DNA from: Rhodospirillaceae bacterium
GTDB taxonomy: Bacteria > Pseudomonadota > Alphaproteobacteria > Rhodospirillales > Rhodospirillaceae
Direction: 5' to 3'
DNA: 64,000 nt
Assembly (NCBI GenBank): GCA_947476925.1
Contig: CANJSF010000003.1
Span: 140,794 to 204,793 of the forward strand
Below the pieces are notes generated by a model. That model was not told the DNA's origin and ran no database searches. It was given only the letters and a program-made list of their open reading frames with translations. Both the position numbers and the translations under genes were made by a program. Positions 16,340 through 24,700 of this stretch are shown one piece after another; the stretch's first letter is position 1, and each line of letters starts with the position of its first letter.

Positions 16340-17788
16340 CTAAAGCGTCTGAAGCACTTCTTGCGCGGCCCGCTCGCCGGACTCCATCGCCCCTTCCATA
16401 CCGCGATTCGACAGCGCCGTGTGTTCGCCACAGAAGTGAACGTTGCCGTGGGGTTTGGCGACATGCTGGATAAAGTCGCGCACTTGGCCTGGTTGCCAGA
16501 TGGCCCAGTCGCCGCAGCTAAACGGATCGGCTGACCAGCTTTTAAAGCCGCGGACTTCCAGTTTGCCTTTGGCCGAGGGCCGAATGGCCTCAATACCTGC
16601 AATCACCGCTTTCTTGGCCTCGGCCTCGGGCATGCGGTCGATTTGGTCGGCAACCCACCCGCGATGCCAAACTGTGAAACTTGAAATCTCGCCGGGTTTC
16701 TTGCCAAAGGGCTGCGGCATCATGTTGCCGGTAATGCCATCGGTCCAGAGACCCGGCTTCATACCGTCCTCCTCCCAGAATGGCTTTTTGGCGACGATGT
16801 GTGATTGCGTTAGCTTTTGCACACCCATGGTCTTGATGGCTCGACCTTGAACGCCGGGAACCAGCGGATCGATCTTCACATTGCGCAACGCGGCAAACGG
16901 AATAGAGCACACAATTTTCTTGGCGCGGTACACACTTCCATCGGCGCAGGTCGCTTCGGCCATGTTGCCCTCGCTGCGAATGCCCACCACAGCTTTTTTA
17001 TAATGCACCTTGTCGCCCAGCGCTTTGGCCATGGCGTTTGGAATCGCTTGGTTGCCGCCTTTGCCTGCGTAGGTCGCGCGCGGTTCGATATCACGCTGCA
17101 TGTTGCCCCACGAATAGGTGAACGCCACCATCAACGCTGACACATCGTGCGCCGATGCGCCGTGCTCGCAATTGATGTTATACGCCAGCTCGATGGCGGC
17201 CTCGTCCAAGCCCAGCTGCGAGAAAAACTCGTGCATGGAAATATCCAGGCCGAAGCTTTTTGGGTCGTACCAATCTTCGTAGTTCTTGCCCAAGGGGTTT
17301 TTGGTGGTCATCAGAATCGGCAAAGGTTGCCAGGGCATCATCTTTTTCATGGGCCCTTTGAACGCGTTCCGCGGATGATTCTCCCACTCATTTTCTTTGA
17401 TGACCTTGCCGTCGAGCACTAACTCGCGCTGAAATACAACAGGCGCAAGACCAGCAATGTTAATGAGTTCAACGCCAAAGCGCTGGGCGCTGTCGATCAT
17501 GCGGCCATAGCCTGCCCCAATCCCGTTGCCACCCGCTTCAGGATTGCCGGGAATATCGGTGAGTGACAACACGCGCCCGCCGGCCCGGTTGCGGCCTTCG
17601 ATGACCTGCACCTTAGCCCCGGCGTCGGTTAAATCGTGTGCGGCGCGCAAGCCCGACAATCCGGCACCAATCACCAACACATCAGATTCGGTAGCCGCGC
17701 GAAGCGGCTTGACTGCGAAAGCAGACACTGCGCCAACGGCAGCAGCGGTTTGAAGTAATCCACGACGGCTGACGTAACGTGTGCGCAT
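16340..17788 (-). CDS. Tat-exported flavin monoamine oxidase family protein (copy 2)
   Basis: 482 residues from the ATG at 17788, chosen over a longer frame at 17842 because GGGGGAG lies seven bases upstream and the extra codons fall in a palindromic repeat. Twin-arginine signal (SRRGLLQTAAAVGAVSAFA), FAD motif VLVIGAGLSGLRAAHDL with VIEGRNRAGGRV, and the C-terminal FCGEHTALSNRGMEGAMES. Paralogue of 13819-15243, sharing the internal HDVSALM/HDVSLLM segment. Expected to oxidise an amine in the periplasm. The copies differ enough to suggest an old duplication with different substrates. Confidence 0.88.
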   Translation of the reverse strand: MRTRYVSRRGLLQTAAAVGAVSAFAVKPLRAATESDVLVIGAGLSGLRAAHDLTDAGAKVQVIEGRNRAGGRVLSLTDIPGNPEAGGNGIGAGYGRMIDSAQRFGVELINIAGLAPVVFQRELVLDGKVIKENEWENHPRNAFKGPMKKMMPWQPLPILMTTKNPLGKNYEDWYDPKSFGLDISMHEFFSQLGLDEAAIELAYNINCEHGASAHDVSALMVAFTYSWGNMQRDIEPRATYAGKGGNQAIPNAMAKALGDKVHYKKAVVGIRSEGNMAEATCADGSVYRAKKIVCSIPFAALRNVKIDPLVPGVQGRAIKTMGVQKLTQSHIVAKKPFWEEDGMKPGLWTDGITGNMMPQPFGKKPGEISSFTVWHRGWVADQIDRMPEAEAKKAVIAGIEAIRPSAKGKLEVRGFKSWSADPFSCGDWAIWQPGQVRDFIQHVAKPHGNVHFCGEHTALSNRGMEGAMESGERAAQEVLQTL

Positions 17789-17811
17789 TGAAAACTCCCC
17801 CAAGTCGTTCT

Positions 17812-17876
17812 CGTGGTCATCGCCGCGAAAGCGGCAATCCACGTGTGAAGTTAGCCCCCGCTTTCGCGCGGGTCAC
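17812..17876. repeat. REP-like palindromic intergenic repeat
   Basis: Two adjacent hairpins: GCCGC-GAAA-GCGGC at 17822-17835 and CCCGC...GCGGG at 17857-17872. The inner arms also pair with each other (GCGAAAGCGG at 17825-17834 with CCGCTTTCGC at 17858-17867). The layout resembles the widespread family of dispersed palindromes that carry GCGAAAGCGG...CCGCTTTCGC arms between genes in many proteobacteria. It overlaps the 5' leader of the second amine-oxidase gene. I saw no second copy in this window. Confidence 0.6.
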
Positions 17877-17976
17877 AGACTATATTTATATTCAGCGTAA
17901 CCGTATTCCCGGCAAGCCGATTGCACCCTGTCCGCGCTGCGGTATGGTGGCACAGAATTAACGATCGGAGAATTGG

Positions 17977-19044
17977 ATGTCCGGCAAACCCCGCGCAATT
18001 GGCGGCCTTCACGAGGTGTGCATCGGCGTGCCCAGTTTCGAAGCTCCGCTGGCCTATTGGCAAGCTTTTGGGTTTAGCGAAGGCGCACGCGGTGCGCTAT
18101 CTGCTGGTGAGGCGAAGGCGTTGTATGGCGTCAACAGTGGGCTGCAGTCCATGCGCCTGCATCACCAGAATGCTGATCATGGGCTCATTCGCCTGATGAA
18201 ATGGGATATGCCAGCCAATGATGGGGTCTCTGTGGCGCCGTTTCGTGGCCATGGCTCTCGCTGGTCCGGGCAGTTTACCCGCAATATTTTGGATGTGGCC
18301 AACCATGCCGCCGTGGCGCGCAAGCAAGGCTATCCGGTTTACGATGTGCCGCCCAGTTTCATCGACCTATCAAGCTACAACCCGGCCATGTTCGGCGGTA
18401 AGCCTGTCAGGCCCTTCGCCGACAAGATTGTCGCCATTCGTGAATACACCGTCATCCAACCGCTCGCCCGCCAAGCCCTGCTGGAGCGCTTTGGTTACGA
18501 CAGCAAGTTGCTTGGCAAAATCAACGACACATCGCTGCTGCGTGCGTCACAAATCGCCCATGGCGGCATGATGTTCACCGCCGAGACTGACGCGCCGACC
18601 AATTTCTATGACCAGGTACTGGGCCTCAAGCGCGTGATGGTTCAGGAAACAACTTGGGACAAGGCCATGGCGAGCCGCGCGGCCTTTGATTTGGTCGAGG
18701 GGGAAACCCATTGGTCGTACACCTTCGAGGAGCCGCGCTCAGGACCCGACAACGACACCCGCCGCAGCGGGCGCTTGCTGATGTTCCGCTTCAAGCCCGA
18801 GAGCAAACTGGCCGACCGGCGCGCAAAATCCAGCCCCGGCGCATTGGGATATTGCCTCTTCACCTGGCGTGTGCGTGACCTCGAAGACATGCACAAAGCC
18901 TGTGCGACGAATGGCTGCGCGGCGCTGAGTGATATCCGCTCCGACGAGTTTGGCACGCGCAGCTTCACCTGCTCGACACCTGATCAGTTTGTGTGGCTCT
19001 TCGAACAAGCCAGCGAGAATGAGATTGCAGCGATGAGTGTGTGA
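17977..19044 (+). CDS. Two-domain VOC (glyoxalase-fold) protein
   Basis: 355 residues with two vicinal-oxygen-chelate modules: N-terminal from LHEVCIGVPSFEAPLAYWQAFGF (about 10-150) and C-terminal from HGGMMFTAETDAPTNFYDQVLG (about 190-345), ending FTCSTPDQFVWLFEQ. VOC proteins bind a divalent metal and act as glyoxalases, ring-cleavage dioxygenases or resistance proteins. His and Glu candidates are present but the metal ligands cannot be fixed by eye. GGAG precedes the ATG. It is divergent from the second amine oxidase and may share its control region. Confidence 0.78.
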   Translation: MSGKPRAIGGLHEVCIGVPSFEAPLAYWQAFGFSEGARGALSAGEAKALYGVNSGLQSMRLHHQNADHGLIRLMKWDMPANDGVSVAPFRGHGSRWSGQFTRNILDVANHAAVARKQGYPVYDVPPSFIDLSSYNPAMFGGKPVRPFADKIVAIREYTVIQPLARQALLERFGYDSKLLGKINDTSLLRASQIAHGGMMFTAETDAPTNFYDQVLGLKRVMVQETTWDKAMASRAAFDLVEGETHWSYTFEEPRSGPDNDTRRSGRLLMFRFKPESKLADRRAKSSPGALGYCLFTWRVRDLEDMHKACATNGCAALSDIRSDEFGTRSFTCSTPDQFVWLFEQASENEIAAMSV

Positions 19045-19061
19045 AGTTTACACGCCCGTTT

Positions 19062-19825
19062 TTACTTGCGCCTGGACAAACCAGCTTGCTTAAAGATGCG
19101 CTGACGAAATTTCTCGACTGATTTGCTATCAATTCGACTGATCGAACGCCACGACGCGGATGGATCGAGCCCTGTCAGCGTTTTTGCTTTGCCGTGATAA
19201 AGGTACCAAACATGCAAAGCTGCCTTTCCTAAAATGTCCAAGCTAAAGTCTGGCGTCGCGGACAAATCCTTGATCAACGGGGACATAGAAAAATTTACTG
19301 CGCCTGCGAAAAGTATTTCATCAAACTGATGACGCTCGACTTCTGCATAAACTGCGCTAAAGCTAGGCGACTTTAATCGTGCTTCGTTGAGATGTTTTTC
19401 AAAGTTCGAGTCATCATAACAATATCGAAAGTCGACTCCATCGCGTGAACCGAAGCGTGACGCAATCAGATGTTTTGAGGGCCATTTTGACCAACCTGGG
19501 CCCTGGCCAATTCGCAAGTCGGGACTGAGATCACACTTTCCAAAGCCTGGTATATCAAGCCACGTATGCTTTTTTCCAGAATCAGCTGGCCGTCGCGGCC
19601 ATCTAAAACGGGGCCTTTGAAGACCGCCAAGCCGGAGCAAACATCGGGAAGCACTCCTTTGACGCCGCAAATCATAGCCAGGATCAAAGCCGAATCCCGA
19701 CACATAATCCCGGCGTCTCGGTAGCTGCCCTCTATTTGAATTGGCCGCCGAAGCAAGTGGTCAAGCTCAGCATGCACAATTTGGGAATTAAACGCGCGTC
19801 TAATTCTATCTAGTCTAATGCTCAA
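19062..19825 (-). pseudogene. Frameshifted gene, possible cysteine-protease/transglutaminase-like protein
   Basis: Two overlapping frames read as one protein: the upstream part (from 19825, with HAELDHLL, SYRDAGIMCRDSALILAMICG and LDGRDGQLILEK) runs in one frame, and the downstream part (KKHTWLDIPGFGKCDLSPDLR to the end at 19062) continues in the -1 frame. The switch falls at a run of six A in the coding strand (T6 at 19570-19575). The joined product is about 254 residues. A Cys, followed by HTW and then DLSPD, could be a Cys-His-Asp triad, but I do not recognise the family. Either a real mutation, a sequencing error at the homopolymer, or transcript slippage (an extra A would restore the frame). 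Base composition is more AT-rich than its neighbours, hinting at transfer. Confidence 0.6.
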
Positions 19826-20045
19826 AGCCCGACCTATCTATGCAATCCTAGTGCATCAAGCGGCAAAATCACGCCTGGAAAAACATTCCTATTCTATGAT
19901 TATGAGTATACTGAGTTGAAATTTCTGGTCAATTCACTTTCGCCTCAAAAGGATTGACCCGCAACTTACGCAAGCAAAAACCGTGAGGGTTTAAATAGCG
20001 GCCCTCAAAGCCAAGCTAGAATGCATAAGCAACTTTGGTCGGAAT

Positions 20046-21035
20046 CTACTTCGCGTTGACCATCACCTTTTCGACCCAGCCTTCGCCGTCGCCGCTGGCA
20101 ACTTTCACGAATGCGCCGGAGTCTTCGCCCAGGTACACAAACTCGGTCGCGGTCGCTGAAACCACCTTCGACGCCTTGTCGGCGCTGGTGAAAATTTTCA
20201 CGCCTTTGATTTTGGGTATCAGAACGTCGCCCGTTTGGAAGCCACTACCTGCTTGCGGAGCTGCCGCTGCCGCGCTGATGGGCGCAAGCTTACCGCGCAC
20301 CGAGCGGATGATGTTGTTCCAGTTATCGACAAAGCTCGATGCAATCACCTTACCCTCGGCGGTGTTGGTATAACCGCCCAAACCACCGCCCACGCCACCG
20401 GCACCCAAAATACCGCCCAGCGCAAAGTCGGTTGCTTTCGCCGAGCCTTCGGCGGCCGCAACTTGCAAGCTCGTGCGTGTGTCGGCCAATACCATGCTGG
20501 TTTGCGCGACCTTCGACTTCATACCACCCGCGAGCAGTCCGCCAATGGCACCGGCCTTGCCGGGCAACAAGCCCAAGGCCGCGCCTGCACCGCCGGCATT
20601 ATTTTCCGAGAACGCCACATCGGGCGTAAGTACATAGTCGGCCGTCACCATTTGCCCGCCGCCCATATTGGAATTTCGCTGAAGTTGCCCACCGCCGGAA
20701 AGTGCGCGCTCTTGCATGATGTTTTGCATCGCCATTCCGCGCTCGACCAATTGGAAACAACCCGATTGCTGCACGATAAGGCGGATTAAACCTGTCGGGC
20801 TCGGCAAGCCCAAGCGATTGATCGCTTGCGAGGCGTAATCTTGCGGCTCAACAACAGCCAGAGTTCCCAAAGACGTATCACACTTTTCTAAATCTTTAGT
20901 TCCGCCATTACTGCCGCCCTGAATTTCGCTGCCGCCCTTGCCCTTCTTCATGCTTTGCGCATGGCCAACTGATACAACCGCAACGGATGCGGCAAGCGAC
21001 AGACAAAATGTGGTGATGAAAGTTTTACGAATCAT
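20046..21035 (-). CDS. CsgG/HfaB-family exported protein with C-terminal SH3-like domain
   Basis: 329 residues. A Sec signal peptide (MIRKTFITTFCLSLAASVAVVSVGHA) is followed by a CsgG-like domain (about 55-250), recognised by the CFQLVERGMAMQNIMQERAL segment, glycine-rich stretches (GAGGVGGGLGGY) and a closing segment with VDNWNNIIRSVRG. The last 65 residues (GDVLIPKIKGVKIFTSADKA to EGWVEKVMV) look like a bacterial SH3 domain. CsgG family proteins form outer-membrane secretion or assembly channels. No curli subunit or CsgE/CsgF gene is nearby, so its partner is unknown. It does not start with a lipobox. Confidence 0.75.
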   Translation of the reverse strand: MIRKTFITTFCLSLAASVAVVSVGHAQSMKKGKGGSEIQGGSNGGTKDLEKCDTSLGTLAVVEPQDYASQAINRLGLPSPTGLIRLIVQQSGCFQLVERGMAMQNIMQERALSGGGQLQRNSNMGGGQMVTADYVLTPDVAFSENNAGGAGAALGLLPGKAGAIGGLLAGGMKSKVAQTSMVLADTRTSLQVAAAEGSAKATDFALGGILGAGGVGGGLGGYTNTAEGKVIASSFVDNWNNIIRSVRGKLAPISAAAAAPQAGSGFQTGDVLIPKIKGVKIFTSADKASKVVSATATEFVYLGEDSGAFVKVASGDGEGWVEKVMVNAK

Positions 21036-21105
21036 GGAAGCCCCCTAGCGATCAAATTTAACTGGGCAGAATTCTGCCCCACGTCGACATCGAGTACAAA
21101 CGTCT

Positions 21106-21576
21106 TTAGGCCGCAATTCGTTGCGTCAGATTCACCAACACGCCGTCGGGGTCGCGCACGAACATTTCCAGGACCGCCATGGGCCTACCGGGCACTCCGA
21201 TCTTCGCGGGCGGGTTAATCACCACATACCCGGCTTTGGCGATGGCGTCGTGCAACGCCAGGATGTTCTGCGTGCTAATCACCAACGCCGCTTCGCCATA
21301 GCTAATGCGTTGGGGCTGTGGCGGATTTTCCATCGGCGGAGCGGCAGCTTTCACTTCCATCAAGCCAACGTTTCCAAATTGCGAGCCATGCGCATTCAGA
21401 ACCACCATTTTCACGCCCGTGCATGGCATGCCCATTAGCTGGGCAACCCCCTCGCCATCTACGTCGCCTTCGTAAAAAACATCCCAGCCCAGAATGTCGC
21501 GATAAAACGCCAACGACTTCTGCATATCGCGGACAAGAATGGTGGTGCGTTTTACGGCTTCGGTATGTGCAGGCAT
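21106..21576 (-). CDS. VOC (glyoxalase-fold) family protein
   Basis: About 156 residues from the ATG at 21576; the frame is open to 21627, overlapping the upstream bicupin gene. Two beta-alpha-beta modules: VKRTTILVRDMQKSLAFYRDILGWD at the N-terminus and MAVLEMFVRDPDGVLVNLTQ at the C-terminus. Function could be a glyoxalase-like lyase or ring-cleavage dioxygenase. It is the last gene of a four-gene minus-strand operon (bicupin, NTF2-like, bicupin, VOC). Confidence 0.82.
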   Translation of the reverse strand: MPAHTEAVKRTTILVRDMQKSLAFYRDILGWDVFYEGDVDGEGVAQLMGMPCTGVKMVVLNAHGSQFGNVGLMEVKAAAPPMENPPQPQRISYGEAALVISTQNILALHDAIAKAGYVVINPPAKIGVPGRPMAVLEMFVRDPDGVLVNLTQRIAA

Positions 21577-21586
21577 GGGTTTTCTT

Positions 21587-22450
21587 TCACCACGGATCTT
21601 GGAAGGGGAACGGCTTGGTATAATCACGCAACTCGGGTGGCAAAGTCGGGTGGTGGTTCGGCGTATAACTAAATGGCGCCGGGTCTTTTGAGAAGGTGTT
21701 CACCAGCGGCCCGCCATGCACGCGGATCAGCAAGTTGTAACCTGTCTCGCTTCCGGCCGGGCCGTGATATTCGTTCTCGCGCCACCAGCAATATCCGCCG
21801 GGGCCCATGCGACCGACATCGCCGAACACGTATTCACCCGAAAGCACAAAAATTTCCTCAATAACGGGATGCGCGAATTTACCGGGCATAACCTTTGGCG
21901 GCGCATGATGCGGCAAAGCGCTATAGAGAAACGTTTGTTCGGATGTCACGGGGTCAACGCGCAGCTTTTTAGTAAAAATCGTCGGCGATAGAGGCTTGCC
22001 GGTGACTGAGCCTTCAACTCCCGTTTTCCATTCCAGCTCAAATGCATCGACATGCGCGATCGTTTTGGCAGGGTCGCACATGCCCACGGGCGCTTGGCCC
22101 GGCGTGGGGCGCGGCGTGGCCGAGAACATGGCCAGCAACACTGCGCCATGTTCCGAGCGCATCTGCGACCACGTATAGCCCGGAGGCAAATAGGCGTAGG
22201 TATCTTTGTCATAAACCACGTCCCCCACCGTGAACGTGCCCGCCAACACATAAAACTCAAACACGCATGGAAAATACATCGGGCCGGCCAGCTTCATGCC
22301 CGGCGGCAAGCGCATCACCTCTGTGACAGCGCCGTTCTCGGTATCACGGCTGAGGACTTTAACATCGACCTGGATGCCAAGGGCGGCAAAGCCGCTGGCG
22401 CTCCAGGGAATAGATTGAGATTGAACGAAACAGATATGCGGTCGAGCCAT
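21587..22450 (-). CDS. Double-cupin protein (copy A)
   Basis: 287 residues with two cupin barrels, an N-terminal one at about 40-110 (LPPGMKLAGPMYFPCVFEFYVLAG, then YLPPGYTW) and a C-terminal one at about 175-260 (HPVIEEIFVLSGEYVFGDVGR, then CWWRENEYHGPAG). The C-terminal domain has His/Glu residues suited to metal binding, while the N-terminal has Cys and Glu at the equivalent place. The common opening MARPHICFVQSQ and the ending GGPLVNTF are shared with copies B and C. Fold suggests a metalloenzyme or sensor of unknown substrate. Confidence 0.8.
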   Translation of the reverse strand: MARPHICFVQSQSIPWSASGFAALGIQVDVKVLSRDTENGAVTEVMRLPPGMKLAGPMYFPCVFEFYVLAGTFTVGDVVYDKDTYAYLPPGYTWSQMRSEHGAVLLAMFSATPRPTPGQAPVGMCDPAKTIAHVDAFELEWKTGVEGSVTGKPLSPTIFTKKLRVDPVTSEQTFLYSALPHHAPPKVMPGKFAHPVIEEIFVLSGEYVFGDVGRMGPGGYCWWRENEYHGPAGSETGYNLLIRVHGGPLVNTFSKDPAPFSYTPNHHPTLPPELRDYTKPFPFQDPW

Positions 22451-22469
22451 GTGCTGCGTGTCCCCTCAC

Positions 22470-22844
22470 CTAGGCTTTGGGTCGAAATTCAGCCATATCG
22501 CTGAAAACATTCATGTCGGTGATTTTGCCGTCAACAACTTCAAAGCGGTCGAGATAGCGCACGTCTTTATATGTCGTACCATTGTTCCATTCGCCTGCCA
22601 TACTGCCCATCGAATAGACAACCATGCCATTGGCCATAGGCACCTCGTCATAGCGGTCGGTGGTTTTAATCGCCGACTTTTGCCGCCCCTTAGACTGCGC
22701 GGCAAATTCACGTGGGTGCGTAAACACTGCGCCGCCGGTTACTGTCATTTTAAAATTTGTCGCCATCAACGGCTCCATGGCGGCAAAGTCGCGTTTGCCC
22801 ATGGCGTCGAGGAATCTTTTCACAACATCAACGGCAGTTGGCAT
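22470..22844 (-). CDS. NTF2-like / SnoaL-like small protein
   Basis: About 124 residues from the ATG at 22844; a TTG at 22859 overlaps the stop of the upstream bicupin and is an alternative start. The cone-fold pattern is VDVVKRFLDAMGKRDFAAMEPL, then DVRYLDRFEVVDGKITDMNVF. It is homologous along its length to the NTF2-like protein at 10294-10659. Possible roles are isomerase, dehydratase, cyclase or ligand binding. It sits between two bicupin genes on the same strand. Confidence 0.78.
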   Translation of the reverse strand: MPTAVDVVKRFLDAMGKRDFAAMEPLMATNFKMTVTGGAVFTHPREFAAQSKGRQKSAIKTTDRYDEVPMANGMVVYSMGSMAGEWNNGTTYKDVRYLDRFEVVDGKITDMNVFSDMAEFRPKA

Positions 22845-22855
22845 GTCGGCGTCTT

Positions 22856-23701
22856 TCAATACAGCGAACTTTGGCGCGGTGGCTTGGCATAGGGCTTCAT
22901 GTGCTCGGGCACTTTCGGCCGATAGGGCGCATCATAGTCCACCTCGACGATGTCGGGTGGAATGATATTCGATAACGGTCCACCGTCAGTGCGGATCAAC
23001 ATCATGAACCCGGTCAGCGAGCCGTAAGGCCCGTGCATTTCGTTCTCACGCCACCATGCATATGACCCAGGGCACATCACGCCGGCATCGTTAATGGCGT
23101 ACTCACCAGCCAGGACAAACATTTCCTGCACGATGGGGTGGCTCCAGCGCTTCGACATGTAACGAAACGGCAAGGCTGAATAAAGAATGGTGATCTCGCC
23201 GGTATATGGATCTTGCCTTAGGGGGCGAACACCCGTGCCCTTGAGGTAGCGCGTGTAGGGATTCTCCGTCCACGTTTCCAACCCTTCGCGCGAAACATCT
23301 TGGCGCGGCACGAAAAGCTTTTCGTCGTAAAATCCCGGCGGTGGCCCACCGGTTTTTTCCTCAGGCGCTGCTGATAGCATCGTCAACACGACAGCCCCAT
23401 TCGGCGCGCGAATACGATCGCGCATCCAGCCCTTCGGGAAATTGGCATAGCAGCGTCGCGAAAAGGTCTCGCCGTTGATTTCAAGCGCACCATCAAGCAC
23501 CAATATCTCTTCGTGGCAGGTGAGATAGCGGTCTCCGGCAAAATCCCACCCCGGTGGATAGCGCACAATAGTGGTACAGGCGCCGGTGCCCTCATCGTGA
23601 CTTAGAATTTTAACATTCAATTCAGGCCATGCGCCGTTGGCAAAGCCTTTGCGCCACGGCACATCTTGCGCTTGAATAAACATACAATGCGGCCGCGCCA
23701 T
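22856..23701 (-). CDS. Double-cupin protein (copy B)
   Basis: About 281 residues from the ATG at 23701 (MARPHCMFIQAQDVPW), chosen because the other two copies begin with the same MARPH motif; the frame is open to 23752. N-terminal barrel: YPPGWDFAGDRYLTCHEEILVLDG; C-terminal barrel: HPIVQEMFVLAGEYAINDAG, then AWWRENEMHGPYG. The HEE and HGP motifs suggest metal binding in both halves. First gene of the four-gene operon; divergent from copy C, 139 bases away. Confidence 0.82.
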   Translation of the reverse strand: MARPHCMFIQAQDVPWRKGFANGAWPELNVKILSHDEGTGACTTIVRYPPGWDFAGDRYLTCHEEILVLDGALEINGETFSRRCYANFPKGWMRDRIRAPNGAVVLTMLSAAPEEKTGGPPPGFYDEKLFVPRQDVSREGLETWTENPYTRYLKGTGVRPLRQDPYTGEITILYSALPFRYMSKRWSHPIVQEMFVLAGEYAINDAGVMCPGSYAWWRENEMHGPYGSLTGFMMLIRTDGGPLSNIIPPDIVEVDYDAPYRPKVPEHMKPYAKPPRQSSLY

Positions 23702-23840
23702 TGGCTCTCCTGCCTCAACTGACGGCGCTATCTTGGCCGCGATTGAGCGCAATTTCTAGCGAGAGATTAATCTTGGCATCGCTGTTGGCCTCGCCCATAG
23801 TCGCCCCGATTTGAGGATGCAACAACACGGGAGAGCCACA
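23702..23840. promoter_or_regulatory. Divergent intergenic region between bicupin genes
   Basis: 139 bases separate two oppositely oriented double-cupin genes, so promoters for both transcripts should lie here. I could not identify convincing -35/-10 pairs or a palindromic operator by eye. GGGAGAG immediately before 23841 is the ribosome-binding site of copy C. Confidence 0.4.
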
Positions 23841-24686
23841 ATGGCCCGGCCACATATAATGTTTGTTATGGCGCAGGATATACCCTGGCAGCGGGGCATT
23901 TACGGCCCCGGTCGCGATGATGTTGAGATGAAAATGCTCTCCATCGACGAGAAAGGAACCGACGCAACGACGATTGTGCGCTACCCAGCCGGCTGGGAAA
24001 GAACTTCGCCCGAGTACTGTACTGCTCATGAAGAATTTATGGTGCTGGACGGCGCGATAACAATCGATGGCCACACGTACGACACCCACTGCTATGGTTT
24101 TTTTCCCGCCGGATATACGCGCGAGAAAGCATCGTCGAAGAATGGCGCCGTGCTGCTGACAATGTTTTACGACAAACCCATGGTCATTAACGGCAAGGGA
24201 AAGAGCTTCGATGAAAAGCTATTGGTGAAATTCATCGACCCGAAATTGTTAGAATGGGATCCGGGTTTGGTCGACCCACAACTGGCCAAAGGCGTTGCCA
24301 TTAAGCATTTCCGCACCGATCCTTATACGGGCGAGACATCATTCTTGTACTGTTCGCCACCGCACCGCGTGCCGCCGGGCATGTCCAAACCACAATGGAC
24401 ACACCCGATGGTCGAGGAACTTTATGTCATCGAAGGCGACTATGTGTGGGGCGATTGCGGTCGCATGGGCCCGGGCGGGTACGCTTGGTGGCGCGAGGAT
24501 GTTTACCATGGCCCATCGGGCACGGACTCTGGCTACCACTTATTTGTACGCACGATCGGCGGACCATTGGTGAACACCTTCGCCACCGAAAAGCTGCCCT
24601 TCACCTGGGACGCGCCCTTCAATCCACAGCTTCCGCCTGAGCTGAAAAAAATCGCCAAGCCCTACGTGAAGCCGAAGAATTACTAA
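23841..24686 (+). CDS. Double-cupin protein (copy C)
   Basis: About 281 residues from the ATG at 23841 (MARPHIMFVMAQDIPW), preceded by GGGAGAG; the frame is open upstream to 23811. N-terminal barrel: YPAGWERTSPEYCTAHEEFMVLDG; C-terminal barrel: HPMVEELYVIEGDYVWGDCG, then AWWREDVYHGPSG. Closest in layout to copies A and B; C-terminus PPELKKIAKPYVKP matches the ends of A and B in style. Transcribed alone in the opposite direction, ending at a strong bidirectional terminator. Confidence 0.82.
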   Translation: MARPHIMFVMAQDIPWQRGIYGPGRDDVEMKMLSIDEKGTDATTIVRYPAGWERTSPEYCTAHEEFMVLDGAITIDGHTYDTHCYGFFPAGYTREKASSKNGAVLLTMFYDKPMVINGKGKSFDEKLLVKFIDPKLLEWDPGLVDPQLAKGVAIKHFRTDPYTGETSFLYCSPPHRVPPGMSKPQWTHPMVEELYVIEGDYVWGDCGRMGPGGYAWWREDVYHGPSGTDSGYHLFVRTIGGPLVNTFATEKLPFTWDAPFNPQLPPELKKIAKPYVKPKNY

Positions 24687-24700
24687 CCAATCGCGAAGAC

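Noticed and set aside
17789..17842. Extended N-terminus of the second amine oxidase
   Set aside because: The extra codons come from a palindromic repeat and precede a good ribosome-binding site and Tat signal beginning at 17788.
19570..19575. Programmed -1 ribosomal frameshift at the A6 run
   Set aside because: The zero-frame codons are GAA AAA AGC, not a standard slippery heptamer, and I saw no convincing downstream stem-loop. A mutation, sequencing error or transcript slippage is more likely.
19984..20007. Possible terminator upstream of the CsgG-like gene end
   Set aside because: Only a six-pair stem (TGAGGG/CCCTCA) with a long loop and no T tract on either side.
20235..20789. 184-codon plus-strand frame
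   Set aside because: It is opposite the CsgG-like gene, which has a signal peptide and family motifs on the minus strand.
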